Source: Thermophilibacter provencensis (GTDB lineage Bacteria; Actinomycetota; Coriobacteriia; Coriobacteriales; Atopobiaceae). From it: DNA of 64,000 nt. The translations under genes were made by a program, and so were the position numbers. The stretch spans positions 2,429,201 to 2,493,200 of the forward strand of contig NZ_LT671417.1 of NCBI RefSeq assembly GCF_900128445.1, in the 5' to 3' direction. Under the pieces are notes generated by a model. The model had not been told where the DNA came from, made no database searches, and was given only the letters and a program-made list of their open reading frames with translations. Of this stretch, positions 24,834-33,199 are shown one piece after another (position 1 is the first letter of the stretch; the number at the start of each line of letters is the position of its first letter).

Positions 24834-25217
24834 CTACCCCCTGGCAAGCTCACGCTGCACGCGCTTGGGCAGCTTGGCAACAACGAGCCTGTAGCTCAGG
24901 TCGCAGAGGTCGAGCACGAGCCCCTCAGGCAGGTCGGCGTCGAGGTCCACCGAGATCCACGTGCGCCCGTCGGAGTAGTAGCCGGGCAGGACCGCGTCCG
25001 GCCGCTCGGCACGCAGCTCCAGGATGCGGTCGGGATCGCACTTGAGCGAGAGCAGGTGACGCCCGGCATAGGGAGCCTTGGCGTCGGGCGCGACCGTGAG
25101 CTCGCAGGCAAACTGCCGGCCACCCACCCAGTACACCATCCAGCCCCACTTCTCGTGAAGCGCCTTGGTGGCGCCGGCGAGCGAGAGCAGGCGCTTGTCG
25201 ACATTCGCAAAGTCCAT
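24834..25217 (-). CDS. MmcQ/YjbR family protein
   Basis: The 127-residue protein matches the MmcQ/YjbR (CyaY-like fold) family: FANVDKRLLSLAGATKALHE, WGWMVYWVGGRQFACELTV, HLLSLKCDPDRILELRAERP, then GYYSDGRTWISVDLDAD. Members are small DNA-binding-like proteins of unclear role. The ATG at 25217 is used; a TTG four codons upstream is possible. A truncated paralogue with the same WGWMVYWVGGRQFACE segment lies at 57200-57351. Confidence 0.88.
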   Translation of the reverse strand: MDFANVDKRLLSLAGATKALHEKWGWMVYWVGGRQFACELTVAPDAKAPYAGRHLLSLKCDPDRILELRAERPDAVLPGYYSDGRTWISVDLDADLPEGLVLDLCDLSYRLVVAKLPKRVQRELARG

Positions 25218-25273
25218 GGCGGCCCCCAATCAGGGAAACGGATTGCCCTGCCAAAGGCTACCAGACAGAAATA

Positions 25274-25304
25274 GGCCGGGGCACCGTCTTCGGCGACCCC
25301 GGCC
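25274..25304. terminator. Terminator-like hairpin after the PTS IIA gene
   Basis: GGCCGGGG (25274-25281) pairs with CCCCGGCC (25297-25304) about 22 bases downstream of the PTS IIA stop on the minus strand, closing the PTS operon. Confidence 0.6.
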
Positions 25305-25326
25305 CGTCAGTCACGCCCCGCCGCGT

Positions 25327-25671
25327 CTACGCGTTGAGCTTCTCCTTAAGGGAGAGCAGCTCACGATAGGTGTCGGCGAAGTTCAGCGCCATGAGCTTGC
25401 AGGTCTCGGCGCTCGCCATCTGGTCCTCGGCGTGGAGGAGGAGCAGCGGCAGCGTCTTCTTGCCCGCGCCGGACGCCTCGGCCTGGAGCAGCCTCATGTG
25501 AACCTCGTGGCCGCCGTTGTACGCCTCGTCGCCCTGCTTGACCAGGTCGGCCGCCGCGTCGAAGTCGCCCTCCTTGGCCTTGGCGATCGAGTTGACGTAG
25601 CAGGACTTGGCGGTGCCCACGTAGCTGATGATCTCGAAGCAGATCTGCTCGAGCTCGTCCATGTCTTCCAT
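25327..25671 (-). CDS. PTS lactose/cellobiose-type EIIA
   Basis: The 114-residue helical protein matches EIIA of the Lac family: EQICFEIISYVGTAKSCYVN, then AYNGGHEVHMRLLQAEASG, then LPLLLLHAEDQMASAETCKLMA with the phosphorylated His in LLLHAEDQ. It forms trimers and passes phosphate from HPr to the EIIB protein encoded just upstream. The start at 25671 is preferred because GAGGAGG lies seven bases before it. It is the last gene of a minus-strand operon (glycosidase, IIC, IIB, IIA). Confidence 0.94.
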   Translation of the reverse strand: MEDMDELEQICFEIISYVGTAKSCYVNSIAKAKEGDFDAAADLVKQGDEAYNGGHEVHMRLLQAEASGAGKKTLPLLLLHAEDQMASAETCKLMALNFADTYRELLSLKEKLNA

Positions 25672-25688
25672 CTCAGCCTCCTCGCTGG

Positions 25689-25988
25689 CTAGCCGAGCAT
25701 CTTCTTGACGTCGTCGAGAATCTTGGCGGCGTTCATGCGGCCGTAGTCGACCATCGGGATGACGGCGACGGGGATGCGCCCCTCGACGGCCTTCTCGAAG
25801 TCGCCCCTCGCGTAGCCGATCTGGGGCCCAAGGAGGATGACGTCGGCCTCGCTGATGTGGTCCATGGCCTCGTTCATCGGGCGCGCCTCGATTGCGACCT
25901 CCTCGCCGCGGCTCGCGGCCTCCTTCTGCATCTTCTGGACGAGCAGGCTCGTGGACATGCCCGCGTTGCAGCACAGCATGATCTTCAT
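25689..25988 (-). CDS. PTS lactose/cellobiose-type EIIB
   Basis: The 99-residue protein has the EIIB-Lac active site MLCCNAGMSTSLLVQ, in which the second Cys before NAGMSTS carries the phosphate, and the usual alpha/beta fold (VILLGPQIGYA, VAVIPMVDYGRMN). It transfers phosphate to the sugar during uptake through EIIC. The ATG at 25988 follows GGAAAGG. It lies 17 bases upstream of the IIA gene and 151 bases downstream of the IIC stop. Confidence 0.95.
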   Translation of the reverse strand: MKIMLCCNAGMSTSLLVQKMQKEAASRGEEVAIEARPMNEAMDHISEADVILLGPQIGYARGDFEKAVEGRIPVAVIPMVDYGRMNAAKILDDVKKMLG

Positions 25989-26139
25989 GATCTGTCCTTT
26001 CCGACCGGCATACCGGTCCGTTGCATCCGACGACCGCCAGATGACGGTCACCGCTTCTTGGCATGGGGCCCCTCCGGGGGGCGCCCTCTGCGGACGAGCT
26101 GGCATGGCCCGCCCGCAGGGGGCGGGGGGAACTACGCGA

Positions 26140-27522
26140 CTACTCCTGAGCTATCTCGAACTGCTTGCGCTGCGCGGTCTCCGACGCCTTCATGAAGGGC
26201 AGGTAGATCAGCGTGAAGATCACCAGCAGCACGATCTGGAGAATGCCCGCGCGGATGTCGCCGCCCGTGGACAGGACGCCCGAGGCGATGATCGGGGTGG
26301 TCCAGGGCACCTGGATGCAGGTGGGGCTGACGAGGCCGATGACCGTGGCAAAGTAGCCGACGAGGATGCCGATGATGGTGTTGAGCACGAACGGAACCAT
26401 GAGCGGGATGTTGAACACGATCGGGTAGCCGTAGATGACCGGCTCGTTGATGTTGAAGATGGCGGGCAGGATGCCGAGCTTGGCAACCTCGCGGGAGGGG
26501 CGCCACTTGCCCCAGATGAACGTTGCGACGAGCAGCGCCAGCGTGCAGCCCGAGCCTCCCATGAGCGCGTAGACGTTGATGGTGTTCATGTTGAGCCACA
26601 GGTCCGGACGGGCGATCACGGCGTCGATGCCGCCGGAGCTGTACACGCTCGTGGCCTCGACGAGCACGACCGTGAGGACGGGCTCGACGAGCACGCCGTT
26701 GATGGTGGACTGGTGGATGCCGAGGGTGAACAGGAACACGCCGAGCGAGTAGATCACCACGAGGCCGATCGGGTTGGTGGTGAGGGCTCGCAGCGGGGTC
26801 TGGATGAAGGTGTTGATGAGAGCAGTGACGTCAGTCTGGAAGCCTGCGTGGAGAACCATCGAGAGCACGCCGAAGGCGCCCAGGGTGAGCAGCATCGGGA
26901 TCAGGACGTTGAAGGACTTCTCGACCGCGGGCGGCACGCCCTCGGGCATCTTGATGCGCAGCTTCTCGACGCCCGAGACCTTGATGAAGAGCGTGGGCGC
27001 AAACAGGCCGATGATGATGGCGGTGAACATGCCGTTGGTGCCCGTGTAGTTGGTGATGAACGCGCTCGAGACCTGAGCGGTGGTCACCTCTTCGGCCACG
27101 TAGAGCGGCGATGACGCAGCAAGGTTGGCAGCCACCGTCTGCGGCATCATGATGAAGAAGACCGCGAGCGCCACCACCACGCACGAGACGGGGTTGTCGA
27201 AGCGCTTGTTGTTCGCGAAGCTGTAGCCCACCATGGCGCACAGCAGGATGGCCGAGATGGAGAGCGCGCCCTGCGTGAGCGAGTTGCCCCAGTACTGGGC
27301 CGTGGCGAGCACGTCGGCGTTCGGGAAGAGCCCGGGGCTGCTCGGGTCCGCGCTCCACAGGAACGTGAAGACAACGTTGTTGAGCAGCGCCGCGATGCCG
27401 GCGAGGATGAAGATCGGCATGATGGTGGCGAAGCCATCGCGCAGGCTGCGCAGGTGCACCTGGTTGCCGACCTTGGCGGAGACTTCCGCGAACTTGTCGA
27501 GGAAGCTTTGTCCGTTGGCCAT
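26140..27522 (-). CDS. PTS lactose/cellobiose-type EIIC permease
   Basis: The 460-residue membrane protein starts MANGQSFLDKFAEVSAK and contains about ten helices. It matches CelB/LacE IIC proteins, including LRDGFATIMPIFILAGIAAL, a VPPAVEKSFNVLIPM stretch, and the NINEPVIYGYPIVFN substrate-binding loop. It imports and, with EIIB, phosphorylates a beta-linked disaccharide or aryl glycoside. The start at 27522 has TTAGGAG upstream; the frame continues upstream antisense through the glycosidase region, which is a shadow. The sugar is probably a beta-galactoside or beta-glucoside, judging by the neighbouring glycosidase. Confidence 0.94.
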   Translation of the reverse strand: MANGQSFLDKFAEVSAKVGNQVHLRSLRDGFATIMPIFILAGIAALLNNVVFTFLWSADPSSPGLFPNADVLATAQYWGNSLTQGALSISAILLCAMVGYSFANNKRFDNPVSCVVVALAVFFIMMPQTVAANLAASSPLYVAEEVTTAQVSSAFITNYTGTNGMFTAIIIGLFAPTLFIKVSGVEKLRIKMPEGVPPAVEKSFNVLIPMLLTLGAFGVLSMVLHAGFQTDVTALINTFIQTPLRALTTNPIGLVVIYSLGVFLFTLGIHQSTINGVLVEPVLTVVLVEATSVYSSGGIDAVIARPDLWLNMNTINVYALMGGSGCTLALLVATFIWGKWRPSREVAKLGILPAIFNINEPVIYGYPIVFNIPLMVPFVLNTIIGILVGYFATVIGLVSPTCIQVPWTTPIIASGVLSTGGDIRAGILQIVLLVIFTLIYLPFMKASETAQRKQFEIAQE

Positions 27523-27653
27523 GTCTTTCACTCCTAACTGAACCGTTGGAAACATCAGCCGTGCCATCGCGCCCCTCTCCAGGGGACGCGTATCCGATGG
27601 CCGGACCGAGGGGAGGGAGCCCGGGACCGTTCCCCCCGGCCCGGCCCGAGGAC

Positions 27654-29054
27654 CTACTTCACCACGTGTGTCGCGACAACCCCCCTGAGCCACGCCGCGG
27701 ACTTCTTGGGCCTGCGGTCGTAGCTCTCCATGAGGTCGACCTCGACGAAGCCGTAGCGGTTCTTGAAGGCGTTCGCCCAGGACCAGTTGTCGATGAGGCC
27801 CCAGTAGTGGTAGCCCACGCACCTGGCGCCGTCGTCGATCGCGCGGGCGATCCAGGCGAGGTGGTCGCGCACGAAGTCGACGCGGTAGTCGTCCTGGATC
27901 TGGCCGCTCTCGTCGCGGTTCTTGTACTCGCCCTCGATGCCGATGCCGTTCTCGGACACGAACCACTCGAGGTCGGGGTACTCGTCGCGGCACTTCATGC
28001 CGAAGTCGTAGATGCCCTTGGGGTAGATCTCCCAGCCGCGGCTCTCGTTCATGACGCGCTCGGGCCAGACGTAGGGCTCGGCGAAGAGCGGGCTGCCCCA
28101 CTCGTCGCGGTCGCGGCTCGGCGCCTGCACGCGGCAGGGCTGGTAGTAGTTGCAGCCGAGCCAGTCCACGACGCCCGAGCGCAGGACCTCCTCGTCGCCG
28201 GGGCGCGCCGGGACGGGCGTCCCGAGGCGGGCGAGGGTCTCGAGCACGTCCGCGGGCAGGCCGCCCCTGGTCGCGAGGTCGAGCCACCAGCGCGTGGTGA
28301 GGCCGTCGTTCATGCGCAGCGCCTCGAGGTCGGCCTCGCTCGGGTCCTCCTTGGTGTAGGAGGGGCTGAAGTTGCACACGATGCCGATCCGCGCGTCCGG
28401 ACGGAGCGCGCCCTCCTCGCGCGCCGCGCGGTAGCGGGCGACGCCGAGCGCGTGCGCGACCGAGATGTTGTACTGCGCCACCACGGCCTCGCGGAAGCTG
28501 TGGTGCTGCGGGTACCAGCCGCCGTGCCAGTAGCGGTTCTCGGGCTCGACGCTCGGCTCGTTGAACGTGAACCAGTACCGGACCTCCTTGCCGAACTCGC
28601 GGAGCGCCTTCTCGACGTAGTTCGCGTACGCCTCGCAGGTCTCGCGGCTCTCCCAGCCGCCGCGGCGGAAGAGATAGGTGGGGAGGTCGAAGTGGTAGAG
28701 GGTCACGAAGGGCTCGAGCCCCTCCTCGCGCGCCGCGCGGAAGAGCTCGTGGTACCAGGCCGCGCCCTCGGGGCTGATGCTGCCGTCCGCGTCGAGCAGG
28801 CGGCTCCACTGGATCGACGTGCGGAAGCTGTCGAGCCCGAGTCCCCTGAGGATGGCAAGGTCCTCCTTGTAGTGGTGCATGAAGTCGTTGCCCACGTAGG
28901 AGCCCACGCGGTTGTGGAACGCCTCGATGTCCTCGTTGGACCAGGTGTCCCACACGTTCTCGAGCTTGCCGCCTACGTTCCATCCTCCCTCCGTCTGCGG
29001 ACCGGACATCGCCGCCCCGAAGAAGAAGTCCTTGGGCAAGGTCAGTTCTGCCAT
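27654..29054 (-). CDS. GH1 6-phospho-beta-galactosidase/glucosidase
   Basis: The 466-residue enzyme is a family 1 glycoside hydrolase with acid/base Glu in FTFNEPSVEPEN (about residue 160) and nucleophile Glu in WFVSENGIG (about 370). The phosphate-binding region reads LIDNWSWANAFKNRYGF, with Ser where plain glucosidases have Glu, and the C-terminus RRPKKSAAWLRGV resembles LacG. The Trp after that Ser favours the galactosidase type. The usual phosphate-binding Lys (K-x-Y in LacG) appears one position early here (KNRY). It hydrolyses the 6-phospho-disaccharide delivered by the PTS encoded downstream. Confidence 0.93.
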   Translation of the reverse strand: MAELTLPKDFFFGAAMSGPQTEGGWNVGGKLENVWDTWSNEDIEAFHNRVGSYVGNDFMHHYKEDLAILRGLGLDSFRTSIQWSRLLDADGSISPEGAAWYHELFRAAREEGLEPFVTLYHFDLPTYLFRRGGWESRETCEAYANYVEKALREFGKEVRYWFTFNEPSVEPENRYWHGGWYPQHHSFREAVVAQYNISVAHALGVARYRAAREEGALRPDARIGIVCNFSPSYTKEDPSEADLEALRMNDGLTTRWWLDLATRGGLPADVLETLARLGTPVPARPGDEEVLRSGVVDWLGCNYYQPCRVQAPSRDRDEWGSPLFAEPYVWPERVMNESRGWEIYPKGIYDFGMKCRDEYPDLEWFVSENGIGIEGEYKNRDESGQIQDDYRVDFVRDHLAWIARAIDDGARCVGYHYWGLIDNWSWANAFKNRYGFVEVDLMESYDRRPKKSAAWLRGVVATHVVK

Positions 29055-29110
29055 GATGCCTCCGTTTCCTCGCTCGTCCTGCGCGGCTCTTTGTCGCGCT
29101 TTGTTGGTTA

Positions 29111-29142
29111 AATTGTAGCGCTTTTATTTTCTCTATGTAGCG
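29111..29142. promoter_or_regulatory. Promoter with repeated TGTAGCG for the glycosidase-PTS operon
   Basis: On the minus strand TACAAT (29112-29117) is a good -10 for the glycosidase gene. TGTAGCG occurs at 29114-29120, overlapping it, and again at 29136-29142. The direct repeat over the promoter, in the gap shared with a divergent GntR gene, is a plausible regulator site. Confidence 0.4.
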
Positions 29143-29362
29143 GATTTATTGCCGACAAAGACGGGGTCAAAGGAAGATAATGGATTACGTCAGACGAGAA
29201 CCACGTCGATGAGCTGGGGTTTTGCAGCCGACCAGCCCGACGGGGCGCAACGCGCACGAACCCGCGCCCTCTTGCCTGGCCGCAAAATCAAACCGCTCGC
29301 GGGCGAAACAAGACCGTTCGCGGAGCGCGTCGAGGACCGCGGGAAGCACGAGGGAAGCCGCC

Positions 29363-30133
29363 ATGCTCAAGTACGAGACGATTGCCCAGGACATCCAGAG
29401 CCGCATCGAGGACGGCGACCTCGTGCCCAACGACAAGCTACCGACGGTCGTGGACCTCTGCGACCGCTACGGCGTGAGCAAGATCACCGTCAAGCGCGCC
29501 TTCGAGATCCTCACCGAGAAGGGTCTCATCGCGAGCAAGCGCGGGTCGGGCACCTACGTGAAGAACATCACGGAGCTCTTCGACACGGGGGGCGTCGACC
29601 CGCTGCTCGTGGGCAAGGACGGCACGCGGGAGGACACGTTCGGGTTCACCAGGTCCGACCAGCCGATCGGCTTCACCGCCTCGCACAGCGCGCGCGGGAG
29701 GAGCGTGAGCTCGGTGGTCTACGACTTCTCGGTCACGAACCCGCCCGAGAGCGTCGCGCGGCACCTGAGCATCTCCCCCGACGACTTCACCTACTACTTC
29801 TGCCGGGTGCGCTGCCTTGAGGACGACCCAATTACGATTGAGTACACCTACATGCCGATCGACGTAACGCCCGGCCTCAAGCGCGACCAGCTCTACCACT
29901 CCGTCTACTCGTTCGTCCAGGACACGCTCGGGCTCAAGATCTCGAGCTTCCACCGCATCATCCGCGCCGTGGGCGCGACCGAGGAGGAGGCCGGGCGCCT
30001 GCGGCTCGACGCGGGCGCCCCCCTGCTCGAGATCTCCCAGGTCGGCTTCCTCGACGACGGAACGCCCTTCGAGTTCTCCGTCGCACGCAGCAACGGCATG
30101 CGCTCCGAGCTGCGCGACGTGAACGTCATATAG
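29363..30133 (+). CDS. GntR/HutC family regulator with UTRA ligand domain
   Basis: The 256-residue protein has an N-terminal winged helix (about residues 3-70: DIQSRIEDGDLVPNDKLPTV, then VSKITVKRAFEILTEKGLI, then GSGTYVKN) and a C-terminal UTRA domain (about 95-245) that binds sugar phosphates in relatives. It is divergent from the GH1-PTS operon and is the obvious local repressor. The start at 29363 has GAGGGAAG upstream; the frame is open further upstream but in non-coding-like sequence. It is followed after 26 bases by a ROK gene. Confidence 0.93.
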   Translation: MLKYETIAQDIQSRIEDGDLVPNDKLPTVVDLCDRYGVSKITVKRAFEILTEKGLIASKRGSGTYVKNITELFDTGGVDPLLVGKDGTREDTFGFTRSDQPIGFTASHSARGRSVSSVVYDFSVTNPPESVARHLSISPDDFTYYFCRVRCLEDDPITIEYTYMPIDVTPGLKRDQLYHSVYSFVQDTLGLKISSFHRIIRAVGATEEEAGRLRLDAGAPLLEISQVGFLDDGTPFEFSVARSNGMRSELRDVNVI

Positions 30134-30159
30134 GCAGCAGGCAGGGACAGGAGAAGGAC

Positions 30160-31068
30160 ATGAAGAAGCTGGCGGTTCTCGACGTAGGCGGCTCCGCGAT
30201 CAAGTACTGCACCATGTGCGGACCGGGCCTCGAGGGCAAGGGGGAGGTGCCCACCCCCGACGGGGAGAGTCACGACCCCGAGCCGTTCCTCGAGGCCATC
30301 GAGGGCATCCTCGCCCGCATGGGCGACGTCGAGGGCCTGGCCCTCTCCATGCCCGGAGAGATCGACGCGCGCCGGAAGTACATCCGGACGGGCGGCGCAC
30401 TGCTCTACAACTACGACGTCGACGTAACGGAGTGGGAGAAGCGCTTCAGACTCCCAGTTGAGATCGAGAATGACGCGCGCTGCTCGGCAATCGCTGAGTT
30501 CTCCCGCGGTAACCTCCAGGGCGTTAACTGCGGCGTGGTTCTTGCCTTTGGGACGGGCATCGGCGGCGGTGTGGTCATCGACGGCAAGGTCCTGCGGGGA
30601 GCGCACCTCTTTGCGGGGGAGGCCTCGAAGGTCCTCACCTCCTGGCCCGAGAGGGTCTGCGACCCCATTGCGAACGACCGTCTCTGGTCGTCCGCCTGCT
30701 CGACCAAATCCCTATGCGAGCGCGTCGCCCGGGCAAAGGGAATCGACGGCTGCGACGGACGGCAACTCTTCGGCTGGCTCGAAGGCGGGGACGAGGTCGT
30801 CGCCAGCGTGTTCCATCGGGTGTGCAACGAGATTGCCCTTCAGATTCACAACATCCAGTGCTGGCTCGACCCCGAGCGCGTCTGCCTTGGCGGCGGCATC
30901 AGCCAGAACCCGCTCTTCGTGGAGGGCGTGAGGGACGCACACCGGCGCTTCAACGCCGCGTTTGACAACGCATTCCCCGATACGGACATCGTGGCGTGCC
31001 GGTTCTTCAACGATGCCAACCTCATCGGCGCCTACGAGCACTTCCTCGCCATGGAGCAATCGCGCTGA
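30160..31068 (+). CDS. ROK family sugar kinase-like protein
   Basis: The 302-residue protein belongs to the ROK family: ATP-binding LAVLDVGGSAIKY at the N-terminus, VEIENDARCSAIAE with catalytic Asp, and LAFGTGIGGGVVIDG. The CxCGxxGC zinc motif of classical ROK glucokinases is absent, as in BglK-type beta-glucoside kinases. It probably phosphorylates a sugar or glycoside from the same catabolic route, or is a sugar-sensing relative. GGAGAAGG precedes the ATG. It is the last intact gene before an IS remnant. Confidence 0.9.
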   Translation: MKKLAVLDVGGSAIKYCTMCGPGLEGKGEVPTPDGESHDPEPFLEAIEGILARMGDVEGLALSMPGEIDARRKYIRTGGALLYNYDVDVTEWEKRFRLPVEIENDARCSAIAEFSRGNLQGVNCGVVLAFGTGIGGGVVIDGKVLRGAHLFAGEASKVLTSWPERVCDPIANDRLWSSACSTKSLCERVARAKGIDGCDGRQLFGWLEGGDEVVASVFHRVCNEIALQIHNIQCWLDPERVCLGGGISQNPLFVEGVRDAHRRFNAAFDNAFPDTDIVACRFFNDANLIGAYEHFLAMEQSR

Positions 31069-31099
31069 CCTGCGCGCATTATAGAAATGCATAGCGTCA

Positions 31100-31681
31100 G
31101 GGGGTGCGGACGAAAAGTTGGACCATCGGGTCCGGACTGGAGGTCCGCATGTACTCTAAGGACGACGTCGAGCTCGCCATGGACGGCTACAAGTGCTACC
31201 TGAGTCCCGTGGTCGACTGCTTCGACGGGATGCCGGCGGCGTGGTCCCTGTCGCTCCACCCCGACTCGGCCCTCTGTTCGTCGTACCTGCGCTCCTGCCT
31301 CGACTCGCTGTCGTCCGGGTCGGCGCCGACCGCGCACACCGACGGCGGCGGGCCCCACCGCTCCGCGGGCTGGAAGGAGCTGTGCTCGGAGCGCGGCGTG
31401 ACGCGGTCGATGTCGCGGCCGGGGCGAAGCGGCGACAACGCCCCGGCCGAGGGCCTCTTCGGCACGTTCAGGACCGAGTTCCTCGATCCCCTCGACCGGG
31501 CGGGCGTCGGCCTCGAGGAGCTGAGGGAGGCGATCGACGGCTACATGGAGTGGTACGGGGACGGGAGGCTCAAGCGCTTCGAGGAGCCCGGCGGAGGGCG
31601 CCGCTACGAGACGATCTCGGGGAGGCGCAGGCGGCTGGGGGTCCCGCTGTAGGATGTGTACAAGAAAATGTCCGCACCCCC
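31100..31681 (+). mobile_element. IS3-type insertion sequence deletion derivative with intact ends
   Basis: A 12-base terminal inverted repeat, GGGGGTGCGGAC at 31100-31111 and its complement at 31670-31681, bounds a 582-base segment that encodes only the C-terminal part of an IS3-family integrase. A full element would be about 1.2-1.5 kb. No clear target duplication is visible. It lies right after the ROK gene. Confidence 0.8.
31149..31652 (+). pseudogene. Truncated IS3-family OrfB transposase (rve/DDE core)
   Basis: From MYSKDDVELAMDGYKCYLSP the frame reads as the C-terminal two-thirds of an integrase-like catalytic domain: PVVDCFDGMPAAWSLS (first Asp strand), HTDGGGPHRSAGWKEL (second Asp) and NAPAEGLFGTFRTEF (catalytic Glu). 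The N-terminal helix-turn-helix and OrfA are missing, so the element cannot transpose alone. An open frame begins inside the left terminal repeat at 31104, but the first codons do not match the family. Confidence 0.8.
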
Positions 31682-31778
31682 AAGTCACGTTCTCGCGGCT
31701 GAAAGCGTAACTTTGAGTGAGCTGGCTCCGCTCAACTCATTGAAAGCCACGCTTCGAGCGACGAAAACGTGACTTTGC
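31682..31778. repeat. Imperfect palindrome with AAGTCACGTT arms
   Basis: AAGTCACGTT at 31682 onward pairs with AACGTGACTT near 31768-31777. Inner complementary patches (GAGTGAGC and GCTCAACTC) suggest a long imperfect hairpin. It directly abuts the right end of the IS remnant and lies downstream of the methyltransferase stop. Confidence 0.6.
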
Positions 31779-31806
31779 ATGAGTTTTCGCACAGCACGCG
31801 CGCGGC

Positions 31807-32448
31807 TCAGCGGCCCTTGCGCGCCACGGCGACGCAGGCGGTCATCCCGACGTGGCGCCAGCTCACCTCGGCGAACCAGGCGCCCAGGATATCCCTGAGC
31901 TCCGCCTCCGAGTAGATGCGCACGTCCCCCTCGCGCGAGCGCGGCAGCCACGCGTTCATGACGGCGCGCGCCGGCGCCAGTTGCCAGGCGTCGCCTATCA
32001 CGAGCGCGCCGCCGGGCGCGAGCACGCGCCACGCCTGGAACGCCGCGCGCTCGGGGTCCGGGTAGTGGTGGAACGAGTCGTTGCACCAGGCCGCGTCGAA
32101 GCCCGCGTCGTGGAAGGGCAGGCGCTCAGCGTCGCCGAGAAGGACCTCGGCGCGCCCGGCCAGGCGCGCACGCGCGGCCTCTGCCATGCGCGGCGACAGG
32201 TCAACGCACGTGAGGTGCGCCCCGGGCGCGACGCCCAGCACCCGCTCCGCGAGCGCGCCCGTGCCGCAGCCGAGGTCGAGCAGCCGCGGGGCCGCGAGCC
32301 CCGCGACCGCGGCGCGCACCTCCCCGAGCACGTGAGGGTAGAGCCGGCGCGCGTGCTCGCCCTCCATCCCGGCGTCGTAGGTCGCGGCCTGCGCGTCGAA
32401 GGCCGCCCGGGTGCGCGCCTTGAGCTGCTCGGCGTTCTTCTCGTCCAT
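31807..32448 (-). CDS. Class I SAM-dependent methyltransferase
   Basis: The 213-residue protein has the methyltransferase_11 core: motif I LLDLGCGTGALAERV near residue 55, VDLSPRMAEAAR (motif II acidic residue), DAERLPFHDAGFDAAWCNDS (motif III) and an HHYPDPERAAFQAWRVL segment. The substrate is unknown. Small-molecule methylation or a ubiquinone/menaquinone-like reaction are typical. The ATG at 32448 follows AAGGGA. A TetR-type operator (32464-32478) lies right upstream and is shared with the neighbouring tetR gene, so the two form a regulatory pair although a terminator separates them. Confidence 0.9.
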   Translation of the reverse strand: MDEKNAEQLKARTRAAFDAQAATYDAGMEGEHARRLYPHVLGEVRAAVAGLAAPRLLDLGCGTGALAERVLGVAPGAHLTCVDLSPRMAEAARARLAGRAEVLLGDAERLPFHDAGFDAAWCNDSFHHYPDPERAAFQAWRVLAPGGALVIGDAWQLAPARAVMNAWLPRSREGDVRIYSEAELRDILGAWFAEVSWRHVGMTACVAVARKGR

Positions 32449-32463
32449 CGTGGTTCCCTTCTG

Positions 32464-32478
32464 TTGAGCAATGTTCAA
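32464..32478. promoter_or_regulatory. TetR operator copy upstream of the methyltransferase
   Basis: TTGAGCAATGTTCAA is a 15-base near-perfect palindrome that matches, on the opposite strand, the site at 33151-33165 in 14 of 15 bases. Confidence 0.65.
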
Positions 32479-32496
32479 TACAATTGGCAGAACGAA

Positions 32497-32516
32497 GCCC
32501 CGGCAACAGCCGGGGC
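32497..32516. terminator. Short terminator between tetR and methyltransferase genes
   Basis: GCCCCGG (32497-32503) pairs with CCGGGGC (32510-32516). Just after the tetR stop on the minus strand. Confidence 0.55.
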
Positions 32517-32523
32517 AAGGCCC

Positions 32524-33114
32524 CTAGCTTGGCGACCCTCCCGCCCGAAACTCGGCAACAAGCGCGCGGAGGTAGCGCCGCGCCGCCGCAAGGGCCGCCT
32601 CGTCCGGCATGCCCGGGCCGGAGGCCAGGCCCACGCAGCCGTAGACCATGATGGCGGCGAGCTCGTCGGCGTCCTTCGCGGCGGCCCCCCGCTCCGCGGC
32701 GTCCGCCTCGAGCGCGCGGCGCAGGTGCGGGCGGACCGCCTCGCACATCGCGAGCGAGAGCCGGTCGTGGAGCGCCCCGTGCCCCGCCGCGTGGAAGAAG
32801 TCCGCGTACGGGTAGCCGTCGTGGCGCGCGCCCGTCGCGAGCGCGCGGTCGAGCCGCTCATCCAGCGAGGGTCCCCGCTCGTCCAGCACGGCGCAGACCC
32901 CCTCGGCGCAGCGGCGCGCGTAGTCCTCGATGGCCTCCGCGAACAGGCGCTCCTTGGAGTCGAAGTAGTGGTACGCGAGCCCCGGCGCCACGTGCGCGGC
33001 GCGCGCGACCGCGCGGACGGACACGTTGTCGTAGCCATCCTCGGCGAAGAGCCGCATGGCGCAGGCGAGCAGCTCGCGCCTGCGCTCCTCGGGGTCCCTC
33101 ACGGTCCTGGGCAT
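32524..33114 (-). CDS. TetR family transcriptional regulator
   Basis: The 196-residue protein carries the TetR helix-turn-helix at residues about 10-57 (ELLACAMRLFAEDGYDNVSV, then AHVAPGLAYHYFDSKERLF) and a ligand domain ending GPGMPDEAALAAARRYLRAL. GAGGAGG precedes the ATG. A promoter with -35 TTGACC and -10 TACGAT (17-base spacer) lies upstream, and the -35 is half of a TTGAACATTGGTCAA palindrome, so the protein should repress itself. It is divergent from the bacteriocin-type ABC cluster and may also affect it. Confidence 0.93.
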   Translation of the reverse strand: MPRTVRDPEERRRELLACAMRLFAEDGYDNVSVRAVARAAHVAPGLAYHYFDSKERLFAEAIEDYARRCAEGVCAVLDERGPSLDERLDRALATGARHDGYPYADFFHAAGHGALHDRLSLAMCEAVRPHLRRALEADAAERGAAAKDADELAAIMVYGCVGLASGPGMPDEAALAAARRYLRALVAEFRAGGSPS

Positions 33115-33136
33115 GCGACATCACCTCCTCGGAGCC

Positions 33137-33165
33137 ATCGTAACTCAGTGTTGAACATTGGTCAA
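33137..33165 (-). promoter_or_regulatory. tetR promoter with overlapping operator
   Basis: On the minus strand -35 TTGACC (33160-33165) and -10 TACGAT (33137-33142) are 17 bases apart. The palindrome TTGAACATTGGTCAA (33151-33165) covers the -35. A second copy lies at 32464-32478. Confidence 0.7.
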
Positions 33166-33199
33166 TAATTGGAGGGCAATCGCCCGTCCCACGCGCCAT

